A stretch of 64,000 bases of DNA from Halothece sp. PCC 7418 (GCF_000317635.1 NC_019779.1:1736001-1800000); one strand, 5' to 3'; shown: positions 19,094 through 27,583, counted from the stretch's first letter. Notes: generated from the letters alone by a model not told the origin. Program-made: numbers and translations.

Positions 19094-21727
19094 ATGTTTT
19101 CTTCTTGGTTAAAATTTCTGCGCTTACGACCCGTTGATCAGCGTTATGCCCTTTTAGAAGCCTGTCTGATTGGGGTAATTTCAGCACTAGCAGCACTGAC
19201 CTTAAAACAAGGCATTGGTTGGCTTGGAGGCTATCGGGTGGCTGCTGTTAACGAACACGGTTGGTTTGTGCTTCCTCTCGCTGGTTTTCTCTTTGGTGGC
19301 TTAACGGGGGTTTGTTTGCAGTGGTTAGCCCCCGAAGCTGCGGGTGGGGGAATCCCACAAGTGAAAGCAGTTTTAGCACAACTTCCCATGTCTCTTTCTC
19401 TGCGGTCGGCGCTGGTGAAACTTTTGGGAACAATTTTTATTTTGGGGGCGGGGTTTACGTTAGGGAGACGGGGGCCAACGGTGCATATCGGGGCAACTTT
19501 AGCAGCGCAACTCAGTCTTTGGCTGCCCACTTCTCCACAACACCGCCGTCAGTTAATTGCTGCGGGGGCTGCTGCGGGTCTGGCTGCGGGCTTTAATACG
19601 CCCATTGCGGGGATTGTGTTTGTGGTAGAAGAGTTAATGCGTGATATTTCTGGGTTTACCCTCGAAACCGCCATTCTTGCCTCATTTACAGGTGCGGTTG
19701 TCTCACGCTTGCTGGAGTCATCAGAAGTGAATCTTTCAGGGTTAGTCTCTCAACAAGGATGGGAAGTCACCTTTGTCTCGCAGGAGATTCCCTTTTTTCT
19801 GTTACTGGGCATTAGTGCAGGGCTGCTGGGGGTGATTTTTAATCGGGGGATTCTCTTTAGTCTGCGTTTTTATCAGGGGCTGTCTTGGCCGATCCCCTTA
19901 CGCATTGCAGTAGCAGGATTAATTTCAGGGTCGATTGTTGCTGCTTTACCGCCATTTTTCAGAGATAATGCAGGATTACGGGACTTTTTAATTACAGGGG
20001 AAGGGGGCTGGCAAATTACCGCGATCGCGCTCATTGCTTATTTTTTCCTCACTCTCATTGCCTATGGCTCTGGCGCACCAGGCGGATTGTTTTCCCCAGC
20101 ACTTGTCATTGGTTCGGCGCTCGGCTATCTGATTGGGGTGGCAGAAGTTGCCCTAGTGGGAATGGGCAGTGCCAACATCAACACCTATGCCCTCGCGGGG
20201 ATGGGAGCGATGTTTACGGCGGTGGTTCGGGTTCCAGTGACAGCAATCGTGATTATCTTTGAAATGACCGCTAACTTTGAGTTAGTGCTTCCGCTCATGA
20301 TTAGCTGTGCTACTGCCTATCTCGTTGCCGAAAGTCTTTCTCGTGGATCACTTTACCAAGAATTATTAGCTGCCAAAGGCATTAACCTGCGAGAAGAAAC
20401 CCAAGTTGATCCGATTTTAGCGCGGGTGAGTGCGGAACAGGTGATGACTTATCCGGTCGAAAGCCTCTCTACTGATTTAACCTTAGATGAAACTTCTCAG
20501 GTTTTTTCCCGTTCCCCTCATCGGGGCTTTCCAGTTGTAGAACACGGAAAATTAGTGGGAATTATTACTCAAACGGATTTAGGGAAAATCATGGGGCGTT
20601 CTCAACCCCTGACCTTAAAAGACATTATGACCCAGCGACCTGTAAGCGTTAGCCCCTCCGCCCCCTTACAAGAAGTGCTGTATTTGCTCAATCGTTACCA
20701 TCTTTCTCATCTTCCCGTCACCAAGCAAGAGCGACTAGTGGGGATTATTACCCGCAGTGATATTATTCGGGCGGAAGTGGAAGCACTCCATGACAGTGAT
20801 ACCTTAGAACAACCGATCGCGCAACGAGTGATTGGGGAACCGTCCTATACTATTTATCAAACCCGTTCCCCTGCGGTGGGAAAAGGACGGATTTTATTGC
20901 CGATTACCAATCCTGAAACTGTAATTGGTTTAACTGAATTTGGCAGCGCGATCGCGCAATATCGGCAAGCAGAACTGGAATTACTGCATTTGATTAAAGT
21001 GCCTCGCAATTCCGCCCCCAACCAAGCCTGGGTTAATCCCACTCTCGGTCGCCAACTTTTGCAACAAGCCGAAGCGATTGCTAATCAGTACGCGCTTCCT
21101 GTTCATACCCAACTCCGCACCACTCATCAACGGAGTGAAGCCATTTTAGAGGTGATTCAAGAACGGAAAATTTCTCTCTTAATTATGGGTTGGAAGGGGA
21201 CAAAAAACATTTTCACGGGACGCTTATTCGGAGACCTCACAGGAAACATGATGCGCAAAGCCCCTTGTGATGTTGTCCTGCTAAAAAGAAGTCGCAAAGT
21301 AACGGCTAAAGATTCTTCCGCATCTCAACGCTGGCTGATTCCTCTGGCGGTTGAACAAACAAATATCAAACCTTTAATGAGTTTATTACCCCAGTTAAGT
21401 GCTGTTGGTAACGCTCCTGAATACCTTTTCTGCACCATCAATGCAACTGAGAAAGAGAATCCTTTCCAAGGGACTGTCCAACAATTGAGCAAGCAACTGC
21501 AAGCCCCTGTGCAGAGTCTTACTTTACCGACACCCACCACAGAAAATCAAGTCTTACAATTAGCAACCGAGAAAGAGTGTGATGTGATTGTTTTATTGAC
21601 GACATTCAAAGCGACATCTCCTTCCTTTAGCTTAGACACCAGTTTTGAGAATAACTTCCCCGCGATCGTTGCTAAACGCTTTTCAGGAACGGTCATTTTA
21701 ATCCGTCCCGCCAGAGAGACCAAGTGA
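19094..21727 (+). CDS. ClC-family chloride channel/transporter with CBS pair and Usp domains
   Basis: Membrane part (about 20-430) has the ClC landmarks, followed by a CBS pair (about 445-560), a universal-stress-protein domain (605-740, GxxGN-type nucleotide loop near its end) and a second, weaker Usp-like domain to residue 877. Two key sites differ from the usual ClC. The anion motif GSGIP reads GGGIP (84-88, G85 for serine). The gating-glutamate motif GREGP reads GRRGP (124-128, R126 for glutamate). The inner proton-pathway glutamates in FVVEEL are kept. Loss of the gating residue would be expected to give uncoupled anion conductance. CBS and Usp domains suggest nucleotide control. Confidence 0.9.
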   Translation: MFSSWLKFLRLRPVDQRYALLEACLIGVISALAALTLKQGIGWLGGYRVAAVNEHGWFVLPLAGFLFGGLTGVCLQWLAPEAAGGGIPQVKAVLAQLPMSLSLRSALVKLLGTIFILGAGFTLGRRGPTVHIGATLAAQLSLWLPTSPQHRRQLIAAGAAAGLAAGFNTPIAGIVFVVEELMRDISGFTLETAILASFTGAVVSRLLESSEVNLSGLVSQQGWEVTFVSQEIPFFLLLGISAGLLGVIFNRGILFSLRFYQGLSWPIPLRIAVAGLISGSIVAALPPFFRDNAGLRDFLITGEGGWQITAIALIAYFFLTLIAYGSGAPGGLFSPALVIGSALGYLIGVAEVALVGMGSANINTYALAGMGAMFTAVVRVPVTAIVIIFEMTANFELVLPLMISCATAYLVAESLSRGSLYQELLAAKGINLREETQVDPILARVSAEQVMTYPVESLSTDLTLDETSQVFSRSPHRGFPVVEHGKLVGIITQTDLGKIMGRSQPLTLKDIMTQRPVSVSPSAPLQEVLYLLNRYHLSHLPVTKQERLVGIITRSDIIRAEVEALHDSDTLEQPIAQRVIGEPSYTIYQTRSPAVGKGRILLPITNPETVIGLTEFGSAIAQYRQAELELLHLIKVPRNSAPNQAWVNPTLGRQLLQQAEAIANQYALPVHTQLRTTHQRSEAILEVIQERKISLLIMGWKGTKNIFTGRLFGDLTGNMMRKAPCDVVLLKRSRKVTAKDSSASQRWLIPLAVEQTNIKPLMSLLPQLSAVGNAPEYLFCTINATEKENPFQGTVQQLSKQLQAPVQSLTLPTPTTENQVLQLATEKECDVIVLLTTFKATSPSFSLDTSFENNFPAIVAKRFSGTVILIRPARETK

Positions 21728-21864
21728 CCAGAAAAAAGGTTAACCAAGCGTCAAGGTCTGTCTCCCATTCTTGAGTGTGGGAAAGGAAGTGACGAAATGT
21801 GATTTTAATCCATTGAGTCACAACAAGAGTGAATCCATTGAATTTTAATCAATGGAGAACTCAA
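21728..21864. mobile_element. Remnant of a TnpB-type element (right end only)
   Basis: 137 bp between the ClC stop and the broken ABC gene. Its last 64 bp match the orphan end at 9328-9390 in order and largely in sequence. The ABC reading frame resumes exactly after TCAA at 21864, so this marks the right boundary. Neither a transposase gene nor a left end is present. Confidence 0.55.
21801..21864 (+). ncRNA. Orphan omega-RNA-like 3' end of a TnpB element
   Basis: GATTTTAATCCATTGAG (21801-21817), GAAT, then hairpin TCCATTGA (21834-21841) / TCAATGGA (21849-21856) and ending TCAA at 21864. Relative to the 9360-9382 hairpin two stem pairs differ on both arms, so pairing is preserved. The adjoining sequence that would be the guide lies in the broken ABC gene. 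Confidence 0.5.
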
Positions 21865-22258
21865 GCCAATAGAAACTCGCTTTAACTGTCCCCCACTCAG
21901 CGCCTTAATGGGAACATCCCGCCGATGAGTTAATCTTAACTCTTCTAAAACCTCATCGAGACGCTGTTGCCGTTCCTGTACAGTGGTATCTGTGGGCATT
22001 CTTAACTGAGCAGCAAAGTCTAACGCCTCATGTACCGTTAAGTCAGTATGAACAATATCTTTTTGCGGGACATAGCCAATTTGAGAGCGATAGGCGTTAT
22101 AGTTTTGATATAAATCCATGGCATTCACCAAAACCGTGCCACTGGTCGCTGGACGAGAACCATTCAAGGCATCCATCAAGGTTGATTTTCCGCCCCCACT
22201 CACCCCTGCAACAACGACAAATTCTCGTTGATTAATAGATAGGGAAATATTATTAGAA
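21865..22258 (-). pseudogene. ABC transporter ATPase fragment (ABCG-like), broken at both ends
   Basis: Read leftward, it encodes an ATPase piece from SINQREFVVVAG through Walker A (GVSGGGKST) and the Q-loop region YVPQKDIVH to the signature LSGGQLKRVSIG, then stops abruptly. The YVPQ(K/D)D and DLTVHEAL pattern is typical of ABCG-type ATPases with an FHA domain. Walker B, the H-loop and the membrane domain are missing. The downstream break is the right end of the transposon remnant at 21864. The upstream break is at about 22259, where CHAT-gene sequence begins with a HIP1 site. Confidence 0.8.
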
Positions 22259-22436
22259 AACTACGCGATCGCGCTTTCTCCCAGTTTACGTTTAGCGAGT
22301 CCCCAAGCCTTACCGCGCCAGTCTTTACAAGCCTTAATCGGAGGACTCAGTGAATCTCGTCAGGGGTTTTCCTCGCTGCCTGCGGTACGAGAAGAAGTGG
22401 AAAGCATCGAAAATAAAGTTCCCAGTACCGTTTTAC
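22259..22436 (+). pseudogene. CHAT-domain protein, 5' fragment split by the TnpB element
   Basis: Read from 22265, the frame encodes GGLSESRQGFSSLPAV and VPSTVL, typical of the region before the active histidine in CHAT (caspase-like) proteins of cyanobacterial TPR-CHAT families. The N-terminal part is absent; the fragment abuts the broken ABC gene. It stops in ACCGTTTTAC at 22436, where the TnpB element begins. It continues, in frame once the element is removed, at 23833. Confidence 0.75.
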
Positions 22437-22573
22437 CGAGAATGTGACGAGAATGCCCTCATTATACCGTTAGGTTAATGAGGGATGAATCGTCACCAAA
22501 CAAACTTTCATTCCGACAGGACATCCTCAATCATATTATGCTAAACTTTAGAAAGTAACGGTCGATTTCTAAA

Positions 22574-23785
22574 ATGCTCAGTCTTAACTACCAGTATAAG
22601 CTCAAAGTCAATAAACAACAGGCTTCTACCATTGATGAATGGCTAGATATTTGTAAGTCTGTTTATAATTTTGCCTTGAGAGAGCGTAAAGACTGGGTGA
22701 ATTCTAGAAAATGTCCAATTGATCGCTGTTCCCTTGAATCCGAGTATATCATTCCTCCCGATGCTCCTAGACCAACTTATGCAAGACAGTGTAAAAGTCT
22801 AGGAGTGGCGAAGAAAAAGTTTCCCCGATTAAAAATTCCACAATCTCAGGTACTTCAACAAACTCTAAAAGTTTTGGATGAAGCCTTTGCCAATATGTGG
22901 AAAAGAGGGTTTGGTTTTCCTAGATTCAAGAAAAAGATGCGTTCTTTTGTCCTTCCCCAAGTCAAACCAGACTGTATTCAAGGGAAAACGATCACTCTTC
23001 CCAAACTAGGAAAACTACCGTTAGTTCTTTCTCGCCCCATTCCTGAAGGGTTTATTCCTAAACAAGTCAGGATAATTAAGAAAGCAAGTGGGTACTACAT
23101 TAATATCAATCTTCAATTAGATGTTGATGTTCCTGATGTACCCCCTCATGGATATCCAATTGGCATTGATTTAGGATTAGAGAAATTTCTAGCAACCAGT
23201 GAAGGGGAACTCATTAAAGGTCATAAGTTCTTGAAGGAGTACGAAGGCAAGCTGAAATTGCTGCAAGGTCAACTCAAGAATAAGAAGAAGGGTTCTCGTC
23301 GCTGGAAAAACATCAGTCGTCGTATCGCAAGACTCTATGAAAAGATAACTAACTGTCGCAAGGATTTCTTCTATAAAACCGCTCATCACCTTTGTGATCA
23401 AGCAGGAATGATCTTTGTTGAAGACCTTAATCTCAAAGCATTAGGACGATCAGCGTTAAGAAAAGCGTGCCTTGATGCTGCTTGGGGAACATTTGTTAGC
23501 ATTCTGTCCTATGTTTGTTGGAAACGAGATGTTTATTTTGCCAAAGTTAACGCTAATGGAACCAGTCAAATTTGTTCTGAATGTGGGGTTAACTGCGGTA
23601 AGAAAACTCTTTCTGAACGGGTGCATAAGTGTCCAGATTGTGGGTTCCAAGCAGATAGAGACGTAGCGGCGGCGATGGTAGTAAAGAAACGTGGAGAAAG
23701 TACCGTCGGTGCGACGGGAAGAATGCTCGATCAGGGCAATGATTGCGGGGATGAAGTTTCGACTTTGTCTAGTATCACCCTTTGA
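22574..23785 (+). CDS. tnpB: TnpB RNA-guided nuclease (IS605 OrfB family)
   Basis: RuvC-like endonuclease guided by an RNA from its own 3' end, the ancestor type of Cas12. Residues 1-190 form the recognition part. RuvC motifs are intact: D199 (GIDLGLEKF), E283 (FVEDLNL) and D361 (ADRDVAAAM). A zinc ribbon is made of CSEC and CPDC (335-357). The length of 403 residues is typical and the frame is open throughout, so the protein could be active. ATG at 22574 starts in MLSLNYQYKL, a usual TnpB N-terminus. It lies inside a broken CHAT gene; the guide RNA end follows directly. Confidence 0.93.
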   Translation: MLSLNYQYKLKVNKQQASTIDEWLDICKSVYNFALRERKDWVNSRKCPIDRCSLESEYIIPPDAPRPTYARQCKSLGVAKKKFPRLKIPQSQVLQQTLKVLDEAFANMWKRGFGFPRFKKKMRSFVLPQVKPDCIQGKTITLPKLGKLPLVLSRPIPEGFIPKQVRIIKKASGYYININLQLDVDVPDVPPHGYPIGIDLGLEKFLATSEGELIKGHKFLKEYEGKLKLLQGQLKNKKKGSRRWKNISRRIARLYEKITNCRKDFFYKTAHHLCDQAGMIFVEDLNLKALGRSALRKACLDAAWGTFVSILSYVCWKRDVYFAKVNANGTSQICSECGVNCGKKTLSERVHKCPDCGFQADRDVAAAMVVKKRGESTVGATGRMLDQGNDCGDEVSTLSSITL

Positions 23786-23832
23786 GGCGAGAATCTCCCG
23801 TTATAATCTTTGATTTAACGGGAGAGGTTCAA
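23700..23832 (+). ncRNA. Predicted omega-RNA 3' part and right end of the TnpB element
   Basis: The end of tnpB and the 47 bp after it form the expected guide-RNA scaffold, closing with the hairpin CTCCCGTTA (23795-23803) / TAACGGGAG (23816-23824) and AGGTTCAA to 23832. The 5' limit is a guess. The guide would begin with TCAATGATCGCTTTC at 23833, which is CHAT-gene sequence. Its match beside a TTAC-type motif would be the uninterrupted CHAT gene. Confidence 0.6.
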
Positions 23833-24205
23833 TCAATGATCGCTTTCAAGAAAACACTCTCGAATTAACCCTAGAAGAGAAAGGCTTTCCTGTCGTTCAT
23901 TTAGCTACTCATGGGCAGTTTAGTTCCAATTTAGAAGATACTTTTATTCTCACTTGGGATGATCGAATTACGATTAATGAGTTTCCTCAACTCTTACAAT
24001 CAGGAGAAGCACCCTCGGGACACTTTGGAAAGTAAGCGATCAAGGAACCTCTCAACTAATGAGAGAGCTTTATCAGCAATTGGAACAAAAGTCAACCACG
24101 AAAGCAGAAGCCTTGCGGAAGTCTCAATTAAGTTTATTAAACGATGAAAAATTCAGTCATCCTTACTACTGGAGTGCTTTTGTGCTTCTTGGGAACTGGC
24201 TGTAG
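23833..24205 (+). pseudogene. CHAT-domain protein, 3' fragment with internal deletion
   Basis: Continues the split gene with NDRFQENTLELTLEE and the active-site histidine motif VVHLATHGQF, then reading shifts frame near 24003-24013 and resumes as GTLWKVSDQGTSQLM to the end ALLNWL-like FVLLGNWL at 24205. The usual stretch between these blocks, holding the catalytic cysteine of LSACQT, is missing. The junction around GAGAAGCACC looks like a deletion at short homology. The protein could not be an active protease. Confidence 0.78.
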
Positions 24206-24282
24206 TTCGTTTAACCGAATTGGGCAGCGCGATCGCGCAATATTGGCAAGCAGAACTGGAATTACTGCATTTGATTAAGGTG
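24200..24282 (+). repeat. Partial duplicate of the ClC gene (Usp segment)
   Basis: About 83 bp match 20919-21001 of the ClC gene in the same orientation with only a few differences, including the HIP1 block GGCAGCGCGATCGCGCAA. It encodes LTELGSAIAQYWQAELELLH, versus LTEFGSAIAQYRQAELELLH in the full gene. No more of the gene is present, so this is a truncated relic flanking the pseudogene cluster. Confidence 0.88.
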
Positions 24283-24474
24283 GATTTTGATCGGTCAAAC
24301 ACCCGAATGAGTAGCGAAGGACTAATGACGGGAAACCCCCCGCAGGGGATGAGCTTAACCCCTCACTGTTTGAGCAAAGTTGATCTCAGTTTTTCAGAAC
24401 AGAAATGGTGATAGGATAGCGATGATTCCGACACGGCTTCGATTCCTGACAGAAATTTTAGTGTTTTTTAACCT
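24283..24474. other. Intergenic region upstream of minC
   Basis: About 190 bp. GTCAAACACC at 24293-24302 and CACTGTTTGA at 24365-24374 hold a short inverted repeat (TCAAACA/TGTTTGA), possibly another decayed transposon end. Beyond it I see no gene and no strong promoter signature before minC. Confidence 0.3.
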
Positions 24475-25251
24475 ATGAACCAGAATGGTCACACCACTGA
24501 AGAATCTCCAGTCCGTTTGCAACGGGATGATCAACAGGTGTTACTCTATCTTCCGCCAGCACCAGCACTGGATGTAACCAATGATTGGGCCCAGTTGTGG
24601 CAACATTTGAACCATCGCCTCAAGGCAAGTGAAAAATTTTGGGAACCGCAAACTCTAGTTGCGATGCAAGCGCGGGATCGACTTTTGGACGGCTCACAAC
24701 TCAGCGCGATCGCGCAGGCGTTAAAACAAGTGGATTTACATTTGTCTTCTGTGGAAACCACCCGTCGCCAAACGGCGGTTGCTGCAGCAACTGCGGGTTA
24801 TTCTGTCATCCAACCCCCTCCCGTCTCTCCTCAGAAATCAGCCGTGAGCAGTAGCCAAATTAAACACAGTGAACCCCTGTACTTAAAAACCACCGTTCGT
24901 TCTGGCATGGAAGTCCGTCATGAGGGAACAATTATTCTCTGTGGAGATGTCAACCCAGGAGGAGCGATCCTTGCTCAAGGGGATATTATAATCTGGGGGA
25001 GACTGCGAGGACTAGCTCATGCGGGGATCAAAGGCGATCGCGCTGGTCGCATTTTTGCCCTACAACTGCAACCGACCCAACTGCGGATTGCGGATACCGT
25101 TGCTCGTGCTCCTAATACCCCTCCCCAACAGCAGCAACCAGAAATTGCTTATATTGCGGACGCAGGGATTCGGATTACACGAGGACTCGATTTTGCGAAA
25201 AGCCACCGCTTTGTGACTGAAAAACAATGTTGGGAAGATCTTCCTGTTTAA
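24475..25251 (+). CDS. minC: Septum site-determining protein MinC
   Basis: Inhibits FtsZ assembly away from mid-cell. The C-terminal beta-helix domain (about 140-245) is clear, with GDVNPGGAILAQGDI, WGRLRGLAHAG and the MinD-contact region GRIFALQLQPTQLRIA. The N-terminal FtsZ-binding domain is weakly conserved, as is usual. A Q/P-rich linker lies near 108-140, and the extra C-terminal 30 residues after the PQQQQP run are common in cyanobacteria. It heads the minC-minD-minE cluster, with 91 bp to minD. The DNA just upstream is transposon-scarred, so its promoter may be altered. Confidence 0.93.
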   Translation: MNQNGHTTEESPVRLQRDDQQVLLYLPPAPALDVTNDWAQLWQHLNHRLKASEKFWEPQTLVAMQARDRLLDGSQLSAIAQALKQVDLHLSSVETTRRQTAVAAATAGYSVIQPPPVSPQKSAVSSSQIKHSEPLYLKTTVRSGMEVRHEGTIILCGDVNPGGAILAQGDIIIWGRLRGLAHAGIKGDRAGRIFALQLQPTQLRIADTVARAPNTPPQQQQPEIAYIADAGIRITRGLDFAKSHRFVTEKQCWEDLPV

Positions 25252-25342
25252 GACCAGATGACAGTAGTTTTCCTTGCTGCAAGCTACTCTTGTCTCATTG
25301 AAAAATAGACCTTAAAAGCAAATCAGTATTATTAATGAAATT

Positions 25343-26146
25343 ATGAGTCGAATTATCGTCATTACCTCCGGAAAAGGCGGTGTGGGCAAAACCACAACCA
25401 CTGCTAATCTTGGCTCAGCCTTGGCGAAGTTAGGCAATAAAGTGGCGCTGGTTGATGCGGATTTTGGCTTGCGTAACTTAGATTTATTGCTCGGGTTAGA
25501 AAGTCGTGTCGTTTACACCGCGATCGATGTTATCAATGGTGAGTGTCGTCTGGAACAGGCTTTAGTCAAAGATAAACGTCAATCGGGGATGGTATTGCTT
25601 CCCGCAGCCCAAAGTCGGGGGAAAGAAGCGATTAGCCGAGAACAAATGAAAGATTTAGTCACTCGCCTCGCCCCCGATTATGATTATGTGGTCATTGACT
25701 GTCCCGCCGGGATTGAAATGGGCTTTCAAAACGCGATCGCGCCCGCGAGCGAAGCCCTGATTATCACCACCCCAGAAGTGGCTGCGGTGCGTGATGCGGA
25801 TCGAGTGATTGGATTGCTCGAAGCCAATAGCATTACTAATACTAAACTCATTGTCAATCGAGTGAAACCAGAGATGATCCAAGCCAATAACATGATGAGT
25901 GTGGAAGATATTCTCGATATTCTTGCTATTCCTCTCATTGGAATTATTCCCGATGATGAACGGATTATTGTGTCCAGTAATCGCGGTGAACCGCTAGTAT
26001 TAGAAGAAAAATTATCAACTCCTGGACAAACCTTTAATAATATTGCGCGACGGATTAGAGGCGATGAAGTCAGTTTTTTAAACTTGATGGAAGGTCAAGA
26101 CAACTTGCTCAAGCGCATCCGTCGTTGGTTTACAGAACCCCTTTAA
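25343..26146 (+). CDS. minD: Septum site-determining ATPase MinD
   Basis: Membrane-associated P-loop ATPase that recruits MinC and oscillates with MinE. The deviant Walker A motif GKGGVGKTTTTANLG is at residues 10-24, with the signature lysine at 11. DADFGLRNLDLLLG and VIDCPAGIE follow. The C-terminal amphipathic membrane-targeting helix (LLKRIRRWFTEPL) is present. At 267 residues it is full length. It is 74 bp upstream of minE; that spacer is filled by short GTGACCAGT-type and AAGAACA-type repeats. Confidence 0.97.
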   Translation: MSRIIVITSGKGGVGKTTTTANLGSALAKLGNKVALVDADFGLRNLDLLLGLESRVVYTAIDVINGECRLEQALVKDKRQSGMVLLPAAQSRGKEAISREQMKDLVTRLAPDYDYVVIDCPAGIEMGFQNAIAPASEALIITTPEVAAVRDADRVIGLLEANSITNTKLIVNRVKPEMIQANNMMSVEDILDILAIPLIGIIPDDERIIVSSNRGEPLVLEEKLSTPGQTFNNIARRIRGDEVSFLNLMEGQDNLLKRIRRWFTEPL

Positions 26147-26220
26147 ATCAGTGACCAGTAATTAGTGACCAGTGACCAAAGAACAAGGAACAACGAACAA
26201 AGAACAAATAACCAATTCTA

Positions 26221-26484
26221 ATGATGGATCTTCTAGAACGAATTTTTAACCGTAATCCATCCCCTAGTAGTCGGGATGAAGCCAAACAACGCCTAAAACT
26301 CATTATTGCCCATGACCGATCGGGGTTAAGCGAAGAAACTTTAGAAGCAATGCGGAAAGAAATTTTAGAAGTGGTCGCTCGTTATGTCGAAATTGACATT
26401 GAAAGTACCGAGTTTAACCTCGAAAATGAAGAAGGGATCACCGCCCTAATTGCTAACTTACCCATCCGTCGCGTCAAACAATAG
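26221..26484 (+). CDS. minE: Cell division topological specificity factor MinE
   Basis: Stimulates the MinD ATPase and drives Min oscillation so that division occurs at mid-cell. The N-terminal amphipathic helix (MMDLLERIFNR) and the anti-MinCD segment AKQRLKLIIAHDRSGL (residues 21-36) are present. The C-terminal dimer domain follows with VARYVEIDIESTEF. At 87 residues it is of normal size. Start at 26221; the next codon is also ATG, so the exact start is ambiguous by one residue. It closes the min cluster and is followed by a repeat element. Confidence 0.95.
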   Translation: MMDLLERIFNRNPSPSSRDEAKQRLKLIIAHDRSGLSEETLEAMRKEILEVVARYVEIDIESTEFNLENEEGITALIANLPIRRVKQ

Positions 26485-26524
26485 TAATTCTTAGACTGGT
26501 AACCAAGAACAAATAAATAACGAA

Positions 26525-26710
26525 TATAGCGTTTCTTAGTCTGTTGAGGTACAAAGCAAGTCGGTGGACGTTCATGGTTCATGGTTCATTGTTGATGACT
26601 GGAACTGCTGTGCAAAATTTCTGAGGTTGTTTTACCCTGAACTTGTCTAAGGAACAAAGAACAAAGAACAAAAATTTAGAATGTACCTCATGAATTCGAG
26701 AACTGCTATA
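26525..26710 (+). repeat. MITE-like repeat with TATAGC inverted ends, copy 1 (diverged)
   Basis: 186 bp starting TATAGCGTTTC and ending with a TGCTATA-type end (AACTGCTATA). The interior contains GGTTCATGGTTCAT repeats, AAGAACA heptamers and TTTAGAATGTACCTCATGA, as in the copies at 30072, 45606 and 58440. It carries about 20 extra internal bases and more mismatches than the others, so it is the oldest copy. It is followed by four more AAGAACA heptamers up to egtC. Confidence 0.8.
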
Positions 26711-26755
26711 ACAAAGAACAAAGAACAAAGAACAAAGAACGAATAACGAATAATT

Positions 26756-27583
26756 ATGTGCCGTCTCCTTGGTTATCTCGGTTCACCAATACAGCTAGAC
26801 CAACTCTTATCTCAACCCCAACACTCCCTAGTTGTCCAAGCCTATCAACCCAAAGAAATGGAGTCAGCGCTGATGAATGCAGACGGATTTGGGATTGGTT
26901 GGTATCATCCTGAAAAAGCAACGCCTCCTTATATCTATAAACAGACAAGCCCCATTTGGAGTGATTTGAACCTGCCCCAGATTAGTCGTTATGTGGAAGC
27001 AGGGTGCTGGTTGGGTTATGTTCGCAGCGCCACTCCTGGTTTAGCGGTCGATTTAAGTAACTGTCAGCCCTTTAGCAGTGAAGGCTTATCCCTTTCTGAA
27101 ACCTTATTATTCACCCATAATGGATATATCAATCAGTTTCGGAAAACTCTTTATCGTCCCCTGCGTCTTAGCCTCCATGATGAGGTTTATCTGCACATTC
27201 AGGGAACAACTGACTCCGAACATATTTTTGCCTTAATTCTCCATCAACTTTATACCCAACCGCAACTTTCCTTAGCAGAAGCTGTAGAAATTGCGTTAAA
27301 CCAACTTAATGATATTGCAAAAGATCAAGGCAATATTTATTTTTGCGCCAATATCGTGATTAGTGATGGCAAACAGCTAGTCGCCAGCCGATTTGCCAGT
27401 CATTCCCCCGCCCCGAGTCTCTACTGCTTAGAAAATGACCCCAACCATGCAGGTGCGGTTATTATTGCATCAGAACCGTTATTTGAGGGAAACTGGAAAC
27501 GTTGTCCAGAGCAAAGTATGATTTGTGTGGGAGAGGATGGAACAGTTCACATCAATCAAGTCACACCGCAGCGCTATTTATAA
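26756..27583 (+). CDS. egtC: Ergothioneine biosynthesis amidohydrolase EgtC-like
   Basis: Class II glutamine-amidotransferase-fold enzyme that removes glutamate from gamma-glutamyl-hercynylcysteine sulfoxide. Cys2 (MCRLLGYLG) is the N-terminal nucleophile after Met removal. NADGFGIGWY (40-49), RSATPG and the GTTDSEH oxyanion region (around 150-157) are conserved. It is coupled to egtB, whose start overlaps its end. EgtC implies the gamma-glutamylcysteine route. EgtD, the histidine methyltransferase, is not in the window, so the final product is inferred. The upstream region is filled by a MITE-like repeat and heptamers directly before the ATG. Confidence 0.88.
   Translation: MCRLLGYLGSPIQLDQLLSQPQHSLVVQAYQPKEMESALMNADGFGIGWYHPEKATPPYIYKQTSPIWSDLNLPQISRYVEAGCWLGYVRSATPGLAVDLSNCQPFSSEGLSLSETLLFTHNGYINQFRKTLYRPLRLSLHDEVYLHIQGTTDSEHIFALILHQLYTQPQLSLAEAVEIALNQLNDIAKDQGNIYFCANIVISDGKQLVASRFASHSPAPSLYCLENDPNHAGAVIIASEPLFEGNWKRCPEQSMICVGEDGTVHINQVTPQRYL

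Larger units (their letters stand above)
22437..23832 (+). mobile_element. TnpB-only IS200/IS605-family (IS1341-type) element, intact
   Basis: Both ends are set by the interrupted host gene. Joining base 22436 to 23833 restores the CHAT reading frame as VPSTVLLNDRFQ with no lost or duplicated base. The left flank TTTTAC contains TTAC, the target of IS608. A left-end hairpin CCCTCATTA (22456-22464) / TAATGAGGG (22476-22484) and a right-end hairpin (23795-23824) are present. The element is 1396 bp and encodes only TnpB, so movement would need TnpA in trans. Confidence 0.85.
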
